Assembly: GCA_018798825.1 (NCBI GenBank)
Contig: CP076354.1
Span: 1,815,001 to 1,879,000, forward strand
Reading direction: 5' to 3'
Length of the DNA stretch: 64,000 bases
From: Ochrobactrum sp. BTU1
GTDB lineage: Bacteria; Pseudomonadota; Alphaproteobacteria; Rhizobiales; Rhizobiaceae
Below the pieces are notes generated by a model. The model did not search any database. It was not told the origin of the DNA and saw only the letters and a program-made list of their open reading frames with translations. A program made the translations under genes and the position numbers. Below, one piece after another: positions 17,357-26,744 of the stretch (positions are counted from its first letter, which is position 1; every line of letters starts with the position of its first letter).

Positions 17357-17815
17357 ATGACAGCACCAACGCTCGGCATCATTCGCCTTGAACATGCGGA
17401 AGGCCTTGAACTCCCCGCTTACGAAACTTCCGGTTCCGCTGGCATGGATCTTCGAGCCGCCGTTGCCGAAGACCGCCAGATCGTACTTCTGCCGGGTCGC
17501 CGCACTCTGGTGCCAACCGGTCTCATCTTTGAAATCCCGGAAGGCTATGAAGTGCAGATTCGCCCTCGTTCGGGCTTGGCTTTCAAGAACGGCATCACCT
17601 GCCTCAACACGCCCGGCACAATCGATTCTGATTATCGTGGCGAAGTGAAGGTACTGCTCATCAACCTGAGTGACGACGATTTCCGCATCGAACGCGGTAT
17701 GCGCATTGCACAGGCCGTCTTCGCGCCAGTCGTCCAGCCAAAGATCGAAGAGCGCTCACAGGTCAGCGAAACCGCACGCGGCGCTGGCGGCTTCGGTTCA
17801 ACCGGCACAGCCTGA
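17357..17815 (+). CDS. dut: dUTP diphosphatase
   Basis: 152 residues. Homotrimeric enzyme hydrolysing dUTP to dUMP and PPi, keeping uracil out of DNA and feeding dTMP synthesis. The conserved motifs run in order: [34 protein letters not shown] and the C-terminal GAGGFGSTG that closes over the active site. ATG 17357 follows AGGAAAGG; an upstream in-frame ATG at 17315 is less well placed. It is followed by a strong terminator. Confidence 0.94.
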   Translation: MTAPTLGIIRLEHAEGLELPAYETSGSAGMDLRAAVAEDRQIVLLPGRRTLVPTGLIFEIPEGYEVQIRPRSGLAFKNGITCLNTPGTIDSDYRGEVKVLLINLSDDDFRIERGMRIAQAVFAPVVQPKIEERSQVSETARGAGGFGSTGTA

Positions 17816-17840
17816 TTAGGCAATCCAACCATTATGATAA

Positions 17841-17870
17841 AAAGCCGGAACCTCGTTCCGGCTTTTTTAT
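17841..17870 (+). terminator. Rho-independent terminator of dut
   Basis: Stem AAAGCCGGAA/TTCCGGCTTT (17841-17850 with 17856-17865), then a T run. Confidence 0.88.
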
Positions 17871-18016
17871 ATGCACTCTCTAAAGCACCATTTTTAACAG
17901 AGCCCAAGCCTATGACCATTAGGCGCATGACAAATAATTAAGATGAATTCCTGAGTTGGTCGGCATAGATATCCGCAGAACACTATTTTTTATAATGAAT
18001 TCTCAGGGGTTGCAGG

Positions 18017-19246
18017 GTGCTTAGATCCACCGATTCACAGGCCACAGGTCCAAAGACGACCGCATCAGGTAAACGCGCATCGCGTGGGCGTAACCGCTTG
18101 TGGGTCTGGCTGCCGATAGCAGCCATTGCCTTGGGTGCAGGCTGGTATTTCCTGAGCGGGCGAGAAGCCGGCAGCCAGAAAAGCACCTATCTGGCTGAAA
18201 CCGTTGAACGCGGCAACATCGAAAACTCGATCACCGCAGTCGGCACCCTGAGTGCGCTGCGCAGCATCAATGTTGGCGCGCAGGTCTCGGGACAGCTGAA
18301 AAGCGTCAAAGTTGAGATCGGCGACGAGGTCAAGCAGGGCGATCTGATTGCCGAAATCGACCCATCACCGTTCGAAAAGAAGGTCGAGATTGCCAGCGCA
18401 CAGCTCGATAATCTCAAGGCACAGCTTCTGAGCAAGCAGGCGCAGCTGACATTGAAAAAGTCCAATGCCGCTCGCCAGCGCTCACTGCTTGCGACCCGCA
18501 ACGCATCGCAATCGACCATCGATCAGGCCGATGCCGATCTCGCCATGGCGGAAGCCGATGTGAAAGCCCTGAGCGCGCAAATCCGTCAACAGGAAGCACA
18601 GCTCGCCAGCGACAAGGTCGATCTCGGCTACACCAAGATCTACAGCCCGATGGTCGGCACCGTCGTCGATCAGAGCGCCAAGGAAGGCGAAACGCTCAAC
18701 GCAGTGCAGAGCGCACCGACAGTTGTCACAGTCGCTGACCTCAAGGTCATGACCGTTGAAGCACAGGTTTCGGAAGCCGATATCAGCAAGTTGAAGCCCA
18801 ATATGCCGGTCTACTTCACATTGCTCGGTCAACCAGACAAGCGCTTTACCGGAACTCTGCGTCAGATCAAGCCTACCCCGCAGACCGACAACAACGTCGT
18901 TCTCTACTACGCGCTGTTCGACGTTCCGAACCCAACCGGCGAACTCATGATCAATATGAGCGCACAGGTCTATTTTGTTCTCGACCACGCAGACAATGTG
19001 CTGATTATTCCAACTGCCGCGCTGAACCAGAAACGCGAAGGTACCGGCAAGCCACAAACGACCGTTCAGGTCGTGGATAAGAGCGGCGCAACCGCAGAAC
19101 GCGTTGTGGAAATTGGCGTTCGTAATCGCGTGCAGGCAGAGGTTAAAAGCGGCCTTGAAGAAGGCGACAAGGTGGTCGTCACATCCGCATCTGCGACGGC
19201 AGGCTCAACCCAGCGCGGCCGCAGACCGGGCGGCATGTTCTTCTGA
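18017..19246 (+). CDS. macA: MacA-type periplasmic adaptor (membrane fusion protein)
   Basis: 409 residues from a GTG start preceded by CAGG. One N-terminal membrane anchor ([18 protein letters not shown]) is followed by the adaptor layout: barrel-sandwich half ([25 protein letters not shown]), a long coiled-coil hairpin (about 120-205) and the returning lipoyl half ([16 protein letters not shown]). It bridges the MacB-type ABC transporter and an outer membrane channel, exporting macrolides, heme, peptides or other substrates; the true cargo is unknown. Its stop overlaps the macB start (TGATG). Confidence 0.87.
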   Translation: MLRSTDSQATGPKTTASGKRASRGRNRLWVWLPIAAIALGAGWYFLSGREAGSQKSTYLAETVERGNIENSITAVGTLSALRSINVGAQVSGQLKSVKVEIGDEVKQGDLIAEIDPSPFEKKVEIASAQLDNLKAQLLSKQAQLTLKKSNAARQRSLLATRNASQSTIDQADADLAMAEADVKALSAQIRQQEAQLASDKVDLGYTKIYSPMVGTVVDQSAKEGETLNAVQSAPTVVTVADLKVMTVEAQVSEADISKLKPNMPVYFTLLGQPDKRFTGTLRQIKPTPQTDNNVVLYYALFDVPNPTGELMINMSAQVYFVLDHADNVLIIPTAALNQKREGTGKPQTTVQVVDKSGATAERVVEIGVRNRVQAEVKSGLEEGDKVVVTSASATAGSTQRGRRPGGMFF

Positions 19247-21201
19247 TGAGCACCGCCATGAATGACGCGCCCCTCATCAGATTGCAGGACATCCGCAAAA
19301 CCTATCACAATGGCGATTTAGCCGTTGAGGTGCTGCACGGGATAACGCTCGACATCAGGGCCGGTGAATTCGTCGCCATCAAGGGTGCGTCCGGCTCCGG
19401 CAAGTCAACACTGATGAACATTCTGGGCTGTCTGGACAGCCCCAGCGGTGGACAATATCTGCTCGATGGCGAAGACGTATCGACGCTTGATGCAGATGAG
19501 TTGGCAGCACTACGCCGCCGCACTTTCGGCTTCGTCTTCCAGAGCTACAATCTGATAGCAACATCGACCGCGCAGGAAAATGTCGAGGTTCCGGCTATCT
19601 ATGCGGGTATGCCTGCCGCAGAACGTCACGAACGCGCAGCCGAGCTTCTGGGATCGTTGAAACTGGGTGACCGGCTGGACCATCGGCCCAATCAGCTTTC
19701 TGGCGGCCAGCAACAGCGCGTCTCGATTGCGCGCGCCTTGATGAATGGCGGACGCATCATTCTCGCCGATGAACCGACCGGTGCGCTCGATAGCCAGAGC
19801 GGTGAAGACGTCATGGCGCTTCTGCGTTCCATGCATGAGCAGGGTCATACGATCATCGTCATCACCCATGCGCGCGAAGTTGCGGAACGGGCTGACCGCC
19901 TGATTGAAATCCGCGATGGTCAAATCCTGTCCGACACCACCAAGCGTGAAATGCCGGATACTGATGCGCCTAAAACGCTGCAACAGATGACCCAAAGCGG
20001 CGCTGCTCATATCGCCGATATTTCTGAAGCGGTCAAAATGGCGATGCGTGCGCTGCGCGCCAATATTTTCCGCACGGTCCTGACACTGCTTGGCATCATC
20101 ATCGGTGTTAGTTCGGTTGTCACCATGCTGGCAATCGGCACAGGGGCCCAGAACTCCATTCTGGATCGCATCAATGCGATGGGCACCGACCTTGTTCTCA
20201 TTCGACCGTCGATGCCCGGCTTTCGGGGTTCTGGCTCCGTCGCAACACTTGTCCCAGCTGATGCCGATGCAATCCTGCAATTGCCAAATGTGAAGACAGC
20301 CGTCCCGGAAGTGACCGGCAGCGTAACCTTGCGGCGTGGCAATGTTGATTATCAATCGCAGGCCAATGGCACGGTTGCAGCTTTCTCTGAAGCCAAGTCG
20401 TGGAAAGTTACAACGGGTGACTTCATCACCGAACATGACATGGAAACCTATGCGCCGGTTGCCGTGCTTGGCTCGACTGTGGTCAAAACCCTGTTCCCTG
20501 ATGGCTCGAACCCGATCGGCCAATATATCCTGATCCAGAAAATACCGTTTCAGGTGATCGGCACTCTGGAATCAAAAGGAGCAGGTTTCGGCGGTTCCGA
20601 TCAGGATGACGTGGTTATCGTCCCGCTATCAACCGGCAATCTCCGGCTCTTTGGTCAGAAATATGTCCGCACCATCACGGTTCAGGTCAAAGATCCCGAT
20701 CTGATCGACACGACACAGGACCAAATTCAGGAGCTTCTTGACCAGCGCCATAAGCAACGCGACACGATGATAACCAACATGTCGTCCATTCGTGACGATG
20801 CGGCAGCCATGGGCAGTACGCTCACACTGTTTCTGGGATCGGTGGCAGCAATATCGCTGCTGGTCGGCGGCATTGGCGTGATGAATATCATGCTTGTAAG
20901 CGTAACCGAACGCACCCGCGAAATCGGTGTCCGCATGGCCACAGGCGCGCGCCGGCGCGACATTCTGCTCCAGTTCATCACCGAGGCTCTTACAGTCTCT
21001 GCGATTGGCGGTGCGTTTGGCGTAATACTGGGTGTTGGTGCAGCAACCCTCATATCGCTTGCAGGCGTATCGGTAGCCTTCAGCGCAGGTCCTGTATTGC
21101 TTGCATTCACCTGTGCGTTCGCGACAGGTCTGGTATTTGGCTTCCTGCCAGCCCGCAAAGCTTCACGGCTGTTACCGGCAGTGGCACTGTCGTCTGAATA
21201 A
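19246..21201 (+). CDS. macB: MacB-type ABC transporter, fused ATPase and permease
   Basis: 651 residues. The ATPase domain (about 5-230) has Walker [10 protein letters not shown], signature LSGGQQQR, Walker [13 protein letters not shown] and the H-loop VITHA. Then comes one membrane helix, a large periplasmic region and three C-terminal helices (FtsX-like). This is the MacB layout, which uses ATP-driven mechanotransmission to push substrates through a TolC-type channel. It is translationally coupled to macA by a 1 nt overlap. No outer membrane factor lies nearby. Confidence 0.88.
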   Translation: MSTAMNDAPLIRLQDIRKTYHNGDLAVEVLHGITLDIRAGEFVAIKGASGSGKSTLMNILGCLDSPSGGQYLLDGEDVSTLDADELAALRRRTFGFVFQSYNLIATSTAQENVEVPAIYAGMPAAERHERAAELLGSLKLGDRLDHRPNQLSGGQQQRVSIARALMNGGRIILADEPTGALDSQSGEDVMALLRSMHEQGHTIIVITHAREVAERADRLIEIRDGQILSDTTKREMPDTDAPKTLQQMTQSGAAHIADISEAVKMAMRALRANIFRTVLTLLGIIIGVSSVVTMLAIGTGAQNSILDRINAMGTDLVLIRPSMPGFRGSGSVATLVPADADAILQLPNVKTAVPEVTGSVTLRRGNVDYQSQANGTVAAFSEAKSWKVTTGDFITEHDMETYAPVAVLGSTVVKTLFPDGSNPIGQYILIQKIPFQVIGTLESKGAGFGGSDQDDVVIVPLSTGNLRLFGQKYVRTITVQVKDPDLIDTTQDQIQELLDQRHKQRDTMITNMSSIRDDAAAMGSTLTLFLGSVAAISLLVGGIGVMNIMLVSVTERTREIGVRMATGARRRDILLQFITEALTVSAIGGAFGVILGVGAATLISLAGVSVAFSAGPVLLAFTCAFATGLVFGFLPARKASRLLPAVALSSE

Positions 21202-21222
21202 AACCAACTGCATCCGGAACGT

Positions 21223-21256
21223 AAAAAGCCGGTCTGGAGACAGACCGGCTTTTTTA
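21223..21256. terminator. bidirectional terminator between macB and tonB
   Basis: Stem AAAAAGCCGGTCTG/CAGACCGGCTTTTT around a GAGA loop, one of the strongest in the window. The convergent tonB gene can use it as well. Confidence 0.9.
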
Positions 21257-21273
21257 TTGAGAGATTGCGTTGC

Positions 21274-22191
21274 TTACTTGAAAAGCAATGGCAGAGTAAT
21301 CGGCATACGCGCTTTCGCTATTGCTGCAGGAGGTGCAGGAACCGGAGAGGCGCGGCGCGCAGCTTCCAGTGCCATCTGATCCACAGTTGGATCGCCCGAT
21401 GACCCTGCAAGGCGCGCAGACAGCACGTTGCCCGACGGATCGATGACGAAAGTAACCTGCACCAGCCCCTTGGAATTTCTGCTCGCCTTACGCTGCAAGA
21501 ACCGTACATTACGCGCCATATGGGCTTGCAGCTTGGAGGTCCACTTGGCGGAACTCACACCGGCTGAGGCATTATTCTCACCACGGCGATTGGCTGCAGC
21601 CCTGGCGCCGTTATCGGCATCCATACGCGGAGCGCTGGCCTGTCTGGTTTCCTTGGCTTTTTCAGCCTTTTTGGGCTTGGGTTTTTCAACCTTCTGCACC
21701 GGCTTAGGCTTTTCAGGCTTAGGCTTTTCAACTTTCTTTTCAGGCTTTGGTTCAGGCTTTTCAATCGGCAGCGGCACGGCCACTTCCGGCTTAGGCGCTT
21801 CAACCACATCCGGAACAACTTCTTCAGGTTCCTGAACAGGTTCTGGCTCAGGCTCCGGTTCCGGTTCCTTGATTTCTTCAGGTACAGGCTCAGGCTCGAC
21901 CTGCTCTTCAGGCTCGGCAGCGGTTTCCTGCTGCGGTGCTTCTGATACCTGCTCTTCCATCGGCGCTTCGGGCTCGGGAGCAAGCTCAATCACCATCGCG
22001 GCGATCTGCGCGCCATCCGGCTGGTCTTCGTCCCTGGTCATATGCACGGCATAAGCGCCAGCCGCATGAACGCTGAGCACGATAATGCCTGCACCAAGCC
22101 AACGCCCTGCATCATGCCAAAAGGAATTATGATGGCTATCAGCCGACGCCACATTCTTTATTGGGGGATGTTCGGGCGGAAGCCTGCTCAT
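21274..22191 (-). CDS. tonB: TonB energy transducer
   Basis: 305 residues from ATG 22191, one base after the exbD stop. Near the N-terminus is a single membrane helix (WLGAGIIVLSVHAAGAYAVHM). A long Pro/Glu then Pro/Lys-rich periplasmic spacer (about 70-195) follows, then a C-terminal TonB domain (SSAKWTSKLQAHMARNVRFLQ and GLVQVTFVIDPSGNVLSARLAGSSGDP). It passes proton-motive energy from ExbBD to outer membrane receptors for iron complexes. It is the last gene of exbB-exbD-tonB, an operon with an IRO-like palindrome upstream. Confidence 0.88.
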   Translation of the reverse strand: MSRLPPEHPPIKNVASADSHHNSFWHDAGRWLGAGIIVLSVHAAGAYAVHMTRDEDQPDGAQIAAMVIELAPEPEAPMEEQVSEAPQQETAAEPEEQVEPEPVPEEIKEPEPEPEPEPVQEPEEVVPDVVEAPKPEVAVPLPIEKPEPKPEKKVEKPKPEKPKPVQKVEKPKPKKAEKAKETRQASAPRMDADNGARAAANRRGENNASAGVSSAKWTSKLQAHMARNVRFLQRKASRNSKGLVQVTFVIDPSGNVLSARLAGSSGDPTVDQMALEAARRASPVPAPPAAIAKARMPITLPLLFK

Positions 22192-22192
22192 T

Positions 22193-22690
22193 TTACTGTG
22201 CTCCCTGCGTCGCTGGAGCTTGTGTAGCGGGCGCTTGTGTAGCGGGAGCCGAACCATCGGGAGTCGTCGCTCCGAGTGTTTCAAGGCCCACCAGCGCAAT
22301 CTTGAGATAGCCTGCTTCACGCAACAGGTTCATCACACGCATCAACTCGCCATAGCCGACATTTTTGTCGGCGCGCAGGAAGACGCGTGCTTCCTTGTTC
22401 TTTTCGGATACGACGTCGAGTTTTGGTCCAAGACCTTCACGAACCACAGTGTCGTTGCCAACGCTGATGCTGAGATCTTCTTTGAGCGTCACATAAATCG
22501 GCTTGTCAGGGCGCGGCGCAGGTGTTGCGCTCGAAGCAGGCAAGTCCACATTGATGTCAACCGTTGCCAGTGGTGCGGCAACCATGAAGATGATCAGCAG
22601 AACCAGCATGACGTCGATAAACGGCGTCACGTTGATTTCATGGTTCAGCTCCAGATCGTCGCCGCCGCCTTCGCGAATTTTGCCAGCCAT
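22193..22690 (-). CDS. exbD: biopolymer transport protein ExbD
   Basis: 165 residues. The membrane helix contains the functional Asp in [20 protein letters not shown], the residue that responds to the proton gradient. The periplasmic domain follows (LGPKLDVVSEKNKEARVFLRADKNVGYGELMRVM). The C-terminus has an unusual tail of three APATQ units, encoded by a 15 bp near-perfect tandem repeat. It lies 5 bp after exbB and 1 bp before tonB. It differs clearly from the tolR copy at 55.9 kb. Confidence 0.9.
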   Translation of the reverse strand: MAGKIREGGGDDLELNHEINVTPFIDVMLVLLIIFMVAAPLATVDINVDLPASSATPAPRPDKPIYVTLKEDLSISVGNDTVVREGLGPKLDVVSEKNKEARVFLRADKNVGYGELMRVMNLLREAGYLKIALVGLETLGATTPDGSAPATQAPATQAPATQGAQ

Positions 22691-22695
22691 ATTGC

Positions 22696-23748
22696 TTACT
22701 CCGCAGCGTGTAGCTTGCCTTCAGACACACCAGCTGTTCTGAAGTCGAGATCACGGCTTACGAGGCGTTCAACGCCTGCCCCGGCATCAGCCAGCAGCGA
22801 GCGATAACCGGTGATGGCGCGGGCAAACACGTTATAGATCACAACAGCCGGGATAGCGGCAACGAGGCCAATGGCTGTTGCCAGCAACGCCTCAGCGATA
22901 CCAGGGGCAACAACTGCAAGGTTGGTGGTCTGCGCCTGGCTGATGCCGATGAACGAGTTCATGATACCCCAAACAGTACCGAACAGGCCGACGAAAGGCG
23001 CGACCGAGCCGATGGTTGCAAGAACGCCCGTACCTTTGGAAAGGCGGCGGCCAGCCTTGGCTTCAATTCGCGACAGACGCGAAGAAACACGTTCTTTAAG
23101 TCCTTCGCCACCGGCGCGAGCCAGAGCAGGACCGGAGAGGCGCACTTCGTCTTCCGCCGCACGCACGAGGATTGCAGCAGGTCCTTTCGCACCTTCAAGC
23201 GAGCGAACTGCGTCTGACAGCGTTGCAGAATGTCCGATGATCTTCAAAGCGCGCTTGGCACGGCTGCGTGCGCCAGCCAGTTCGAGCGACTTGGCAACCC
23301 AGACGGTCCAGGTTGCAAGCGATGCAAGAGCAAGGCCGATCATGACCGACTTGACCACCCAGTCAGCCGCCATGAACATGCCCCAAGGCGACAGATCGTG
23401 TGGCAGTACAAATGCAGGCGCTTCTGCTGCAGGCGCAATTGGCTGCGCTGCTTCAGGCGCTGGCTGCTGTGCGGCGGCTGGTTCAGTCGCTGGCGCCGGA
23501 TTGGCGGCAGGAGCCTGCGATGCAGGTTCCTGGGCAGCTGGCGCCGGGGTTGCAGGCGCTGGTGCCGGATTGGTCGGCGCTGGCGTTGCTGGCTCGTTTG
23601 CAGCGGGCGCTGCTGGTGCAGGACTGGTCGCAGCCGGATTATTGGTTGCAGGTTCAGGCGCGCTTTGCGCAAGTGCAGAACCCGCAAATGCCAGCAGCCC
23701 CACGCCCATCGCCGCAGCCGTGAAGCCTTTTCGCCAGAAACCAGTCAT
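22696..23748 (-). CDS. exbB: biopolymer transport protein ExbB with Ala/Pro-rich N-terminal extension
   Basis: 350 residues, far longer than enteric ExbB (about 244). A signal-peptide-like segment (to about residue 27, ending SALAQS) is followed by about 85 residues almost wholly of Ala, Pro, Glu, Thr and Asn. The MotA/TolQ/ExbB channel core comes next ([64 protein letters not shown]). The extension should be periplasmic and is typical of the alphaproteobacterial ExbB type. It opens the exbB-exbD-tonB operon; a TGA-N9-TCA palindrome about 100 bp upstream suggests iron control. Confidence 0.9.
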   Translation of the reverse strand: MTGFWRKGFTAAAMGVGLLAFAGSALAQSAPEPATNNPAATSPAPAAPAANEPATPAPTNPAPAPATPAPAAQEPASQAPAANPAPATEPAAAQQPAPEAAQPIAPAAEAPAFVLPHDLSPWGMFMAADWVVKSVMIGLALASLATWTVWVAKSLELAGARSRAKRALKIIGHSATLSDAVRSLEGAKGPAAILVRAAEDEVRLSGPALARAGGEGLKERVSSRLSRIEAKAGRRLSKGTGVLATIGSVAPFVGLFGTVWGIMNSFIGISQAQTTNLAVVAPGIAEALLATAIGLVAAIPAVVIYNVFARAITGYRSLLADAGAGVERLVSRDLDFRTAGVSEGKLHAAE

Positions 23749-23844
23749 TTTGATCGCCTTTTGATTGTTCAGGTCCGAGCGCGCATAACAGATGGTCCAT
23801 GCAGACCGTTGCGCCGCTTGTTGGGCCTTTTCTTACCTCTCATT

Positions 23845-23867
23845 AACATGATGATGCAAGTCATGTT
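23845..23867. promoter_or_regulatory. IRO-like palindrome upstream of exbB (probable RirA site)
   Basis: AACATGA-N9-TCATGTT, a perfect 7 bp inverted repeat whose core is TGA-N9-TCA, the iron-responsive operator consensus for RirA in Rhizobiales. It lies 97 bp before the exbB start and 170 bp from the small plus-strand gene at 24039. Confidence 0.65.
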
Positions 23868-24038
23868 TTGAATTTAGTGACAATTTCCCGCAGTCAGGAG
23901 CCCAAAATCTAGGTAGAGCACGTAAGAAATACCTATTGCATAAAAACTTCAAATCAGACGTGATATAGATAAGACGGACAGACCTGACATTTCTCATGAA
24001 TTGCGCGGGTTTGCGTGAGGCTTGTGGAGGACATGCCA

Positions 24039-24197
24039 ATGATGCTCAAGGATATTCAGGTGCTCGAAAATGCAGCACGCACAGCCATGGCAGGCAATGA
24101 AGATCCAATGCCTGTGCAGCAGCGCCTGCTCAAGCCAGCGCATTACGGTCTTGCAGTCATCACGATCCTCGGTGCTGCTTACCTGCTCTTCGCTTGA
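24039..24197 (+). CDS. small single-pass membrane protein, unknown function
   Basis: 52 residues from ATG 24039, which lies 8 nt after a clear GGAGG (24026-24030); the ATG at 24033 would be only 2 nt from it. The N-terminal half is hydrophilic (IQVLENAARTAMAGNEDPMPVQQ). A C-terminal hydrophobic helix follows (YGLAVITILGAAYLLF). I do not recognise a family. The good ribosome site and the family B repeat just after the stop support a real gene. Confidence 0.55.
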   Translation: MMLKDIQVLENAARTAMAGNEDPMPVQQRLLKPAHYGLAVITILGAAYLLFA

Positions 24198-24202
24198 TTA
24201 AA

Positions 24203-24301
24203 GCATTTCCAGCAAAAGTGCGAAGCGGTTTTGCGTCGGATAATGCTTAGAAACAAAAAGATAGAGCGGTTTCAATGATTCCTATTAAATGGAACCACTC
24301 T
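24203..24301. repeat. palindromic intergenic repeat, family B plus trailing hairpin
   Basis: Core 24203-24246 (GCATTTCCAGCAAAAG to GGTTTTGCG, ending ATGC), then a hairpin pairing AGAGCGGTT with GGAACCACTCT (about 24263-24301). It begins 5 nt after the stop of the 52-residue protein. Confidence 0.85.
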
Positions 24302-24377
24302 CAGTGAGCGCATCTGACGATATTTACCATGACTGATAGAAGGTCGTGCATTGAGTTGCTGTTGCGCCTCTTTGCAT

Positions 24378-24402
24378 GCAACCATTGGGCCTGACCAACG
24401 TT
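24378..24402 (+). promoter_or_regulatory. possible EcfG promoter for the DUF883/YqjE-like pair
   Basis: GCAAC-N16-CGTT, one mismatch from the EcfG consensus GGAAC-N16/17-CGTT, 54 bp before the DUF883 start. The gene lies inside the stress locus, but the match is imperfect. Confidence 0.35.
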
Positions 24403-24455
24403 ATATTGGCTGAACAACAGATGTTGCAGACCAGTGATCGAACAGGAGGCCTGAC

Positions 24456-24809
24456 ATGGCGCGCGGAACAACCAATACGCGTAAGATCGAGGAAAAGATC
24501 GAAGAAGCACTGACCGATTCGACAACCGAAGACCTTCAGGCTCAGGTCGAACAGCTCAAAGAAGATATCGCAGCCATTGCTGCAACCCTGGCAAATCTCG
24601 GCACGCAGACGGTTCGCGACGCCAAGCGCACCGCCAAGGAAACCTATAAAAGCGCATATCATCAGAGCGAAGATGTTGTCGGCGACTTGAAGAACAAAGC
24701 GCAGGACGTCGAAGCACAGCTTACTGAAACCATCCGCGAACGCCCGATTGCATCGATAGCGACAGCACTTGGCGTCGGCTATCTTCTTGCGCTCCTCTCG
24801 CGCCGCTGA
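24456..24809 (+). CDS. DUF883 family protein (ElaB/YqjD-like)
   Basis: 117 residues. A charged, helix-forming body (EEKIEEALTDSTTEDLQAQVEQLKEDIAAIAATLANLG, then a KRTAKETYKSAYHQSEDVVGDLKNKAQD stretch) precedes a short C-terminal membrane helix (IASIATALGVGYLLALL) ending in Arg-Arg. In enterobacteria YqjD/ElaB/YgaM are stress-induced, inner-membrane-anchored and ribosome-associated. It is followed after 8 bp by the holin-superfamily gene, the same pairing as yqjD-yqjE. Ribosome site AGGAGG at 24443-24448. Confidence 0.82.
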   Translation: MARGTTNTRKIEEKIEEALTDSTTEDLQAQVEQLKEDIAAIAATLANLGTQTVRDAKRTAKETYKSAYHQSEDVVGDLKNKAQDVEAQLTETIRERPIASIATALGVGYLLALLSRR

Positions 24810-24817
24810 TCCGCGCC

Positions 24818-25249
24818 ATGCTGAAACTTCTCGCGCCAGTCGTGGCATCCCTTGCCGGTGAAGAGCTGAAGCTCCTCACCGGACGCGCCAAGCGCGCCGC
24901 TATTTTCGGTGCGGCAATCGCTGTCTTCGGCCTTATCGCGGTGGTGTTTCTTTGTGTTGCTGCTTTTCTGGCGCTTGCAGAGAATTACGGTGGACCGATT
25001 GCAGCGCTCATTCTGGCGGGCTTGTCGCTAATCCTCGCTCTGCTCATTCTCGCAGTTCTGAAAATTCAGGCTGCAGCTGAGGAGAAGAAGCGCAAACAAC
25101 GCATCGAAGCAGATAAGTCGGCTTTGATGGCCACTGCAGCCATTGCAACTGTACCTTCGATTTTGAAACGGCCGATTTTGGCAGTCGCGTTACCACTTGC
25201 AGGTATTGCTTTGGTTAGTCTGCTTTCAGACAAAAAGAAGCGCAAATAA
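24818..25249 (+). CDS. phage holin superfamily / YqjE-like membrane protein
   Basis: 143 residues with two long hydrophobic helices (IFGAAIAVFGLIAVVFLCVAAFLALA and IAALILAGLSLILALLILAVL) joined by a short Asn-Tyr-Gly-Gly turn, and a basic Lys-rich C-terminal half. This matches the actinobacterial/proteobacterial holin-X (YqjE) group, which in chromosomes is not lytic. It is paired with the DUF883 gene; together they resemble yqjDE. No endolysin is nearby. Confidence 0.75.
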   Translation: MLKLLAPVVASLAGEELKLLTGRAKRAAIFGAAIAVFGLIAVVFLCVAAFLALAENYGGPIAALILAGLSLILALLILAVLKIQAAAEEKKRKQRIEADKSALMATAAIATVPSILKRPILAVALPLAGIALVSLLSDKKKRK

Positions 25250-25254
25250 TATCG

Positions 25255-25291
25255 GACGGCTATGGTCGATAATAGCCATAGCCGTCTTCTT
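25255..25291. terminator. hairpin between the YqjE-like and kinase genes
   Basis: Perfect 11 bp stem GACGGCTATGG/CCATAGCCGTC (25255-25265 with 25276-25286), followed by TTCTT. The T-tract is weak. It is placed to serve both convergent genes. Confidence 0.6.
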
Positions 25292-25306
25292 CATTGCTAA
25301 TCAATT

Positions 25307-26731
25307 TTACTTTGCTGTGTCTTCAGATTTCACGTTTGCGAGGGATGCGAGCCGCACGATGACGCGCGTGCCTGAGCCGTTCTCAGCCAAAGCATAGACC
25401 GGCTTTTCGCCAAACTGCATACAGAGCTGCTCGACAACCAGCGTTCCGAGACCCGTCTGTTCCTTAACATCCGCCGTGCTGTTCTTCTGCCAGCCCACGC
25501 CGTTATCCTCTACGATCAACGCAGGGGTTCCGGTATTGTCATCCAGCGTGAAGCTTACGGAAATCTCACCTTCGGAACGACCCTTGAAGGCGTGCTTGAC
25601 GGCATTGGTTATAAGCTCGCCCAAAATGATGCCGATGGTGGTGACATCTCGCGCCTTCAGATCAAGCGGTGCAAAATCCGTATGGAAGCTGATCTTGCGG
25701 TCCTCGCCAATGGCATTGCGAATATCTTCGATAACAGTCTCGAGGAATTCATCGACACGGGTCGATTCCATATCTTCGCCAAGCCTTAGCCTGCGATGCG
25801 CCGTCGAAACGGTCTGAACTCGGTCGCGTGCAGCAGACAGCGCAGCGCGTGCTTCTTCACTCTGTGTCTGGCGCAATTGCAGCCCAAGCAGTGACGACAC
25901 TGTTGCCAGCGAATTGCCGATGCGATGATTGGAATCCTGCAACAAAATCTCGACGCGCTTGCGCTCGTGTTCAGCGATGGCGCGTTCCTGTTCCAGTTCC
26001 ATCGTCCGTTCTCTCACACGATCTTCAAGAAGCTCCTTCTCCGAGCGCAACACAGTCTGCCCTTCAATGAGGGCGCGCGCTGTACGCTGAACGCGTGTGA
26101 AAAGCAAAAAGCCCAGCATGACAGCCGATATCAGCGCAACGATCGACGCAGCGGTCATCCAGTAGCGCATCCGATCAATATGCGCGTTGCGTTCAGCCAG
26201 TTCACGTTCTTCGATATCGATAAACTGGGAAACGGTATCGGAGAGCTGGTCCATGAGGATTTTGCCCTCATCACCCCTCACCTTGTTGATCGCCTCCTGC
26301 ACCTTACCGGCCTTGGCAAGATTAATCGTTTCACGCACGTCATCATGCGCGCGCTCGACCAGCGCTTTTATCTTTCGAACACGAGCATCCTGTTGTGGAT
26401 TGTCCTGCGTCAGCGCCGCAAGATCGGACATGGTCTGATCGATGTTCACGATAGAGCGCTGATACAGTTCAAGATAGGTATCATCGAGCGTCAGAAGATA
26501 GCCGCGCCGGCTCATCTCGATGTTATAAGCAATTCTGGTCACGCGTCCGACTTGCTCACGCAGCTCGAAATTCTTCGATATATCAACGACCTGACTGTTA
26601 ACGCCGGAAGAAAGAAACAGCGTTATCAATGCCGAAAGCAAAACCAGACTGAGCGACACGATAAGAGCAATCGGTCGCCATGACGGCTTAATAACACGGT
26701 TTGAAAAGGCTGCTGGCAAAGGTCGGTCCAC
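25307..26731 (-). CDS. sensor histidine kinase, CHASE3 plus HisKA_2
   Basis: 474 residues from a GTG start without a clear ribosome site. Two membrane helices (about 20-42 and 190-213) enclose a periplasmic CHASE3 domain (LREQVGRVTRIAYNIEMSRRGYLL). A coiled region leads to the HisKA_2 histidine His269 (QDSNHRIGNSLATVSSLLGLQ) and an ATPase domain with N-box ELITNAVKHAF and G-box EDNGVGW. HisKA_2/HWE kinases commonly phosphorylate PhyR, and this gene lies next to ecfG-nepR on the same strand, so it is a likely general-stress input. A composite repeat sits 14 bp upstream. Confidence 0.87.
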   Translation of the reverse strand: MDRPLPAAFSNRVIKPSWRPIALIVSLSLVLLSALITLFLSSGVNSQVVDISKNFELREQVGRVTRIAYNIEMSRRGYLLTLDDTYLELYQRSIVNIDQTMSDLAALTQDNPQQDARVRKIKALVERAHDDVRETINLAKAGKVQEAINKVRGDEGKILMDQLSDTVSQFIDIEERELAERNAHIDRMRYWMTAASIVALISAVMLGFLLFTRVQRTARALIEGQTVLRSEKELLEDRVRERTMELEQERAIAEHERKRVEILLQDSNHRIGNSLATVSSLLGLQLRQTQSEEARAALSAARDRVQTVSTAHRRLRLGEDMESTRVDEFLETVIEDIRNAIGEDRKISFHTDFAPLDLKARDVTTIGIILGELITNAVKHAFKGRSEGEISVSFTLDDNTGTPALIVEDNGVGWQKNSTADVKEQTGLGTLVVEQLCMQFGEKPVYALAENGSGTRVIVRLASLANVKSEDTAK

Positions 26732-26744
26732 GATAAATCTAATA

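Noticed and set aside
22871..23764. 297-codon open frame antisense to exbB
   Set aside because: Caused by the Ala/Pro-coding GC-rich repeat on the other strand; no ribosome site and no homology.
24286..24315. EcfG promoter beginning GGAAC at the end of the family B repeat
   Set aside because: No CGTT occurs 16-17 bp downstream and the GGAAC belongs to the repeat's hairpin arm.
24818..25249. Prophage remnant because of the holin-family protein
   Set aside because: YqjE-type chromosomal proteins share this fold; no endolysin, integrase or structural phage gene is near.
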